A program made the position numbers and the translations under genes. The notes beneath the pieces are model-generated. The model saw nothing but the letters and a program-made list of their open reading frames with translations. It searched no databases and had not been told where the DNA came from. A stretch of 7,302 nucleotides of DNA from Pseudomonadota bacterium (GTDB lineage: Bacteria; Pseudomonadota; Alphaproteobacteria; Sphingomonadales; Sphingomonadaceae), in assembly GCA_023433305.1 (NCBI GenBank), contig JAEZCZ010000099.1:1-7302 (forward strand). The letters run 5' to 3'. Each line of letters opens with the position of its first letter. Within the stretch, counting starts at the first letter, position 1. Shown here in pieces: positions 6,059-7,302 of the stretch.

Positions 6059-7207
6059 CTACAGAGCCGCCTCGTAAATTCGCAGCGCGTCGGCTTCGGT
6101 CACCTCGCGCGGATTGTTCTTGAGCAGGCGTTGCACGGTCATGGCCGACGCCGCCATCTTCGGGAGCGCGTTATGCCCGATGCCGATGTCGGACAGGCGG
6201 CGGTCGATGTGGCAGCTTTCCGAGAGACGCTCGACCCGTTCGACGCCCGCCTTGGCATCGGCGGCGGCATCGCCGGACGGGGTTTCGCCAAGCGCATGGC
6301 CAATTGCGGCATAGCGTTCCGGAGCGGCTTCGATGTTGAAGCGCATCACGTGCGGCAGCAGCAGCGAGTTGGCGACGCCGTGCGCGACGTGGAACTCGCC
6401 GCCCAGCGGATAAGCCAGTGCGTGAACCGCGGCGGTATTGACTGGCCCGAGGCACAGCCCGCCGAGATGACTCGCCAGCAACATCGCCTCGCGCGCGGCG
6501 ATATTCTCCGGCTCGCGCACCGCGGTCTCGAGATTGCCCGCGATCAGCCGAATTCCTTCGAGAGCCCAGGTATCGACCAGCGGATGCGCGAAGCGGTTGG
6601 CATAGGCCTCGATGCAGTGCGTCAACGCATCGATGCCCGTCGCGGCCGTGACGCGCGCCGGCATCGTTACCGTCAGCTGCGGATCGAGATAGGCGAAATC
6701 GGGCACGAGGTGCGGGCTCACGACCCCCTTCTTGAGTTCCGCCTCCTCGTCCTCGACGATCGCGATCGGTGTCGCCTCGCTGCCCGTTCCCGCTGTGGTC
6801 GGCACGCAGGCGAGCGGCAGTCCGCGCCCGGCAAGAAGCCCGATGCCGACTGTCTCGTCGAAGGTCTGCCGGCCATCGACAAGCGCGGCGACGAGCTTGG
6901 CGACATCCATCGCACTGCCGCCGCCGAAACCTATGACGAAATCGGCGCGGTGAAGACGGGCGGCCGAGAGCGCATCGTCGAGATGTTTCCGCGTCGGCTC
7001 CCCGTCCGGCCCGGCCCAGACCTCGCATTCGATCCCTTGCGCGGCCAGCGGCTTGCGCACGGCCTCGGCAAGCGGCGCGATGGGCGCCGAGGTGGCGATG
7101 AACACCCGGCGCGCTCCGGCGGCCGCGCAGTCGTCCGCACAGCTCTCAATGCTGCCGAGCCCCATGCGCACGGTGCGCACAAGGCACAGATCCATCATCC
7201 TCGCCAT
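6059..7207 (-). CDS. Iron-containing (group III) alcohol dehydrogenase, 382 aa
   Basis: NAD(P)-linked metal-dependent alcohol/aldehyde oxidoreductase of the FucO/AdhB/4-hydroxybutyrate dehydrogenase superfamily; cytosolic. Numbered from the chosen ATG: nucleotide-binding GGGSAMD at 95-101, PTTAGTGSE at 136-144, metal ligands D193 and H197 (TGIDALTHC), H262 (VHALAYPLGG) and H276 (HVAHGVANS), all four present, and the C-terminal NNPREVTEADA. Length equals FucO-type enzymes. Start choice: the frame can begin at TTG 7225, without an SD, or at ATG 7207 with AGGGA at 7218-7222 (10-nt spacer); ATGs at 7198 and 7195 are also possible. The frame is closed upstream by a TGA at 7268-7270. It is the first gene seen in the cluster, though an upstream gene may lie outside the window. 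Maleylacetate reductase belongs to the same superfamily, but the intact metal site and the C-terminus favour a true alcohol dehydrogenase. Confidence 0.92.
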   Translation of the reverse strand: MARMMDLCLVRTVRMGLGSIESCADDCAAAGARRVFIATSAPIAPLAEAVRKPLAAQGIECEVWAGPDGEPTRKHLDDALSAARLHRADFVIGFGGGSAMDVAKLVAALVDGRQTFDETVGIGLLAGRGLPLACVPTTAGTGSEATPIAIVEDEEAELKKGVVSPHLVPDFAYLDPQLTVTMPARVTAATGIDALTHCIEAYANRFAHPLVDTWALEGIRLIAGNLETAVREPENIAAREAMLLASHLGGLCLGPVNTAAVHALAYPLGGEFHVAHGVANSLLLPHVMRFNIEAAPERYAAIGHALGETPSGDAAADAKAGVERVERLSESCHIDRRLSDIGIGHNALPKMAASAMTVQRLLKNNPREVTEADALRIYEAAL

Positions 7208-7302
7208 CGCATCGGAATCCCTCAAGCCGATCGCGTTATGCGCTGCCCGCCGTCCCAGGAGCTTGCTTCAAACGGCACAGAGAGTTGCAGACGCGCGGTG
7301 GC
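7208..7302 (-). other. Non-coding 5' flank of the cluster, no clear promoter seen
   Basis: The 95 bases before the ADH start contain the AGGGA ribosome site and an in-frame TGA at 7268-7270. A TTGAAG and a CATAAC are present, but 25 nt apart, too far for a sigma-70 promoter. The true promoter may lie beyond the window. Confidence 0.4.

Noticed and set aside
4762..6123. 453-codon open frame on the plus strand, opposite the MFS gene
   Set aside because: Highly charged, low-complexity translation with no recognisable domain; the minus strand carries the complete transporter.
6059..7207. Fe-ADH as maleylacetate reductase feeding beta-ketoadipate to BKACE
   Set aside because: Attractive because beta-ketoadipate is a possible BKACE substrate, but all four canonical metal ligands and the NNPREVT C-terminus point to a true alcohol dehydrogenase, and no ring-cleavage dioxygenase is present. 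Kept only as a weak alternative.
1..7302. CRISPR arrays, tRNA/rRNA genes, transposases, phage or toxin-antitoxin genes
   Set aside because: No regularly spaced repeats, RNA gene signatures or such protein families were seen on either strand.

Overview
The window reads as one co-directional catabolic gene cluster. Seven genes all lie on the minus strand and are tightly packed, with no convincing gene on the plus strand. The DNA is GC-rich, and the protein types (a FeaR/AraC-like regulator, an SHS/AAHS-like MFS transporter, a SnoaL-like protein, dehydrogenases) suggest a proteobacterium, most likely an alphaproteobacterium of the sphingomonad kind. That placement is an impression from composition and protein style; there is no rRNA or other marker gene here.

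In order of transcription (high to low coordinates): an iron-containing alcohol dehydrogenase (6059-7207); an MFS proton symporter one base behind it (4768-6057); a short-chain dehydrogenase/reductase overlapping the MFS end (4056-4778); an 89-bp gap; an AraC-family regulator (3016-3966); a 96-bp gap holding a perfect 14-bp palindrome and a separate perfect hairpin; a SnoaL/NTF2-fold protein (2461-2919); a succinate-semialdehyde-dehydrogenase-type aldehyde dehydrogenase (1010-2464) that overlaps it by GTGA; and a DUF849/BKACE beta-keto acid cleavage enzyme (63-998), whose Shine-Dalgarno overlaps the ALDH stop codon. There are thus two coupled blocks, ADH-MFS-SDR and SnoaL-ALDH-BKACE, with the regulator between them on the same strand.

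The enzymes fit one linear degradation route: uptake by the MFS symporter, alcohol to aldehyde (Fe-ADH), aldehyde to acid (ALDH), beta-hydroxy acid to beta-keto acid (SDR), then BKACE cleavage with acetyl-CoA to give acetoacetate plus a new acyl-CoA. No CoA ligase, CoA transferase or thiolase is present, which matches the BKACE chemistry of obtaining the CoA thioester by exchange with acetyl-CoA. The substrate cannot be read from the sequence. A variant in which Fe-ADH and ALDH handle 4-hydroxybutyrate/succinate semialdehyde is equally compatible with the ALDH subfamily.

The first 37 bases are almost pure C and G homopolymer runs and look like a contig-edge artefact. No tRNA, rRNA, CRISPR array, insertion sequence, prophage or defence gene was found. 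No stretch over 300 bases lacks a gene; the four non-coding stretches are 1-62, 2920-3015, 3967-4055 and 7208-7302.
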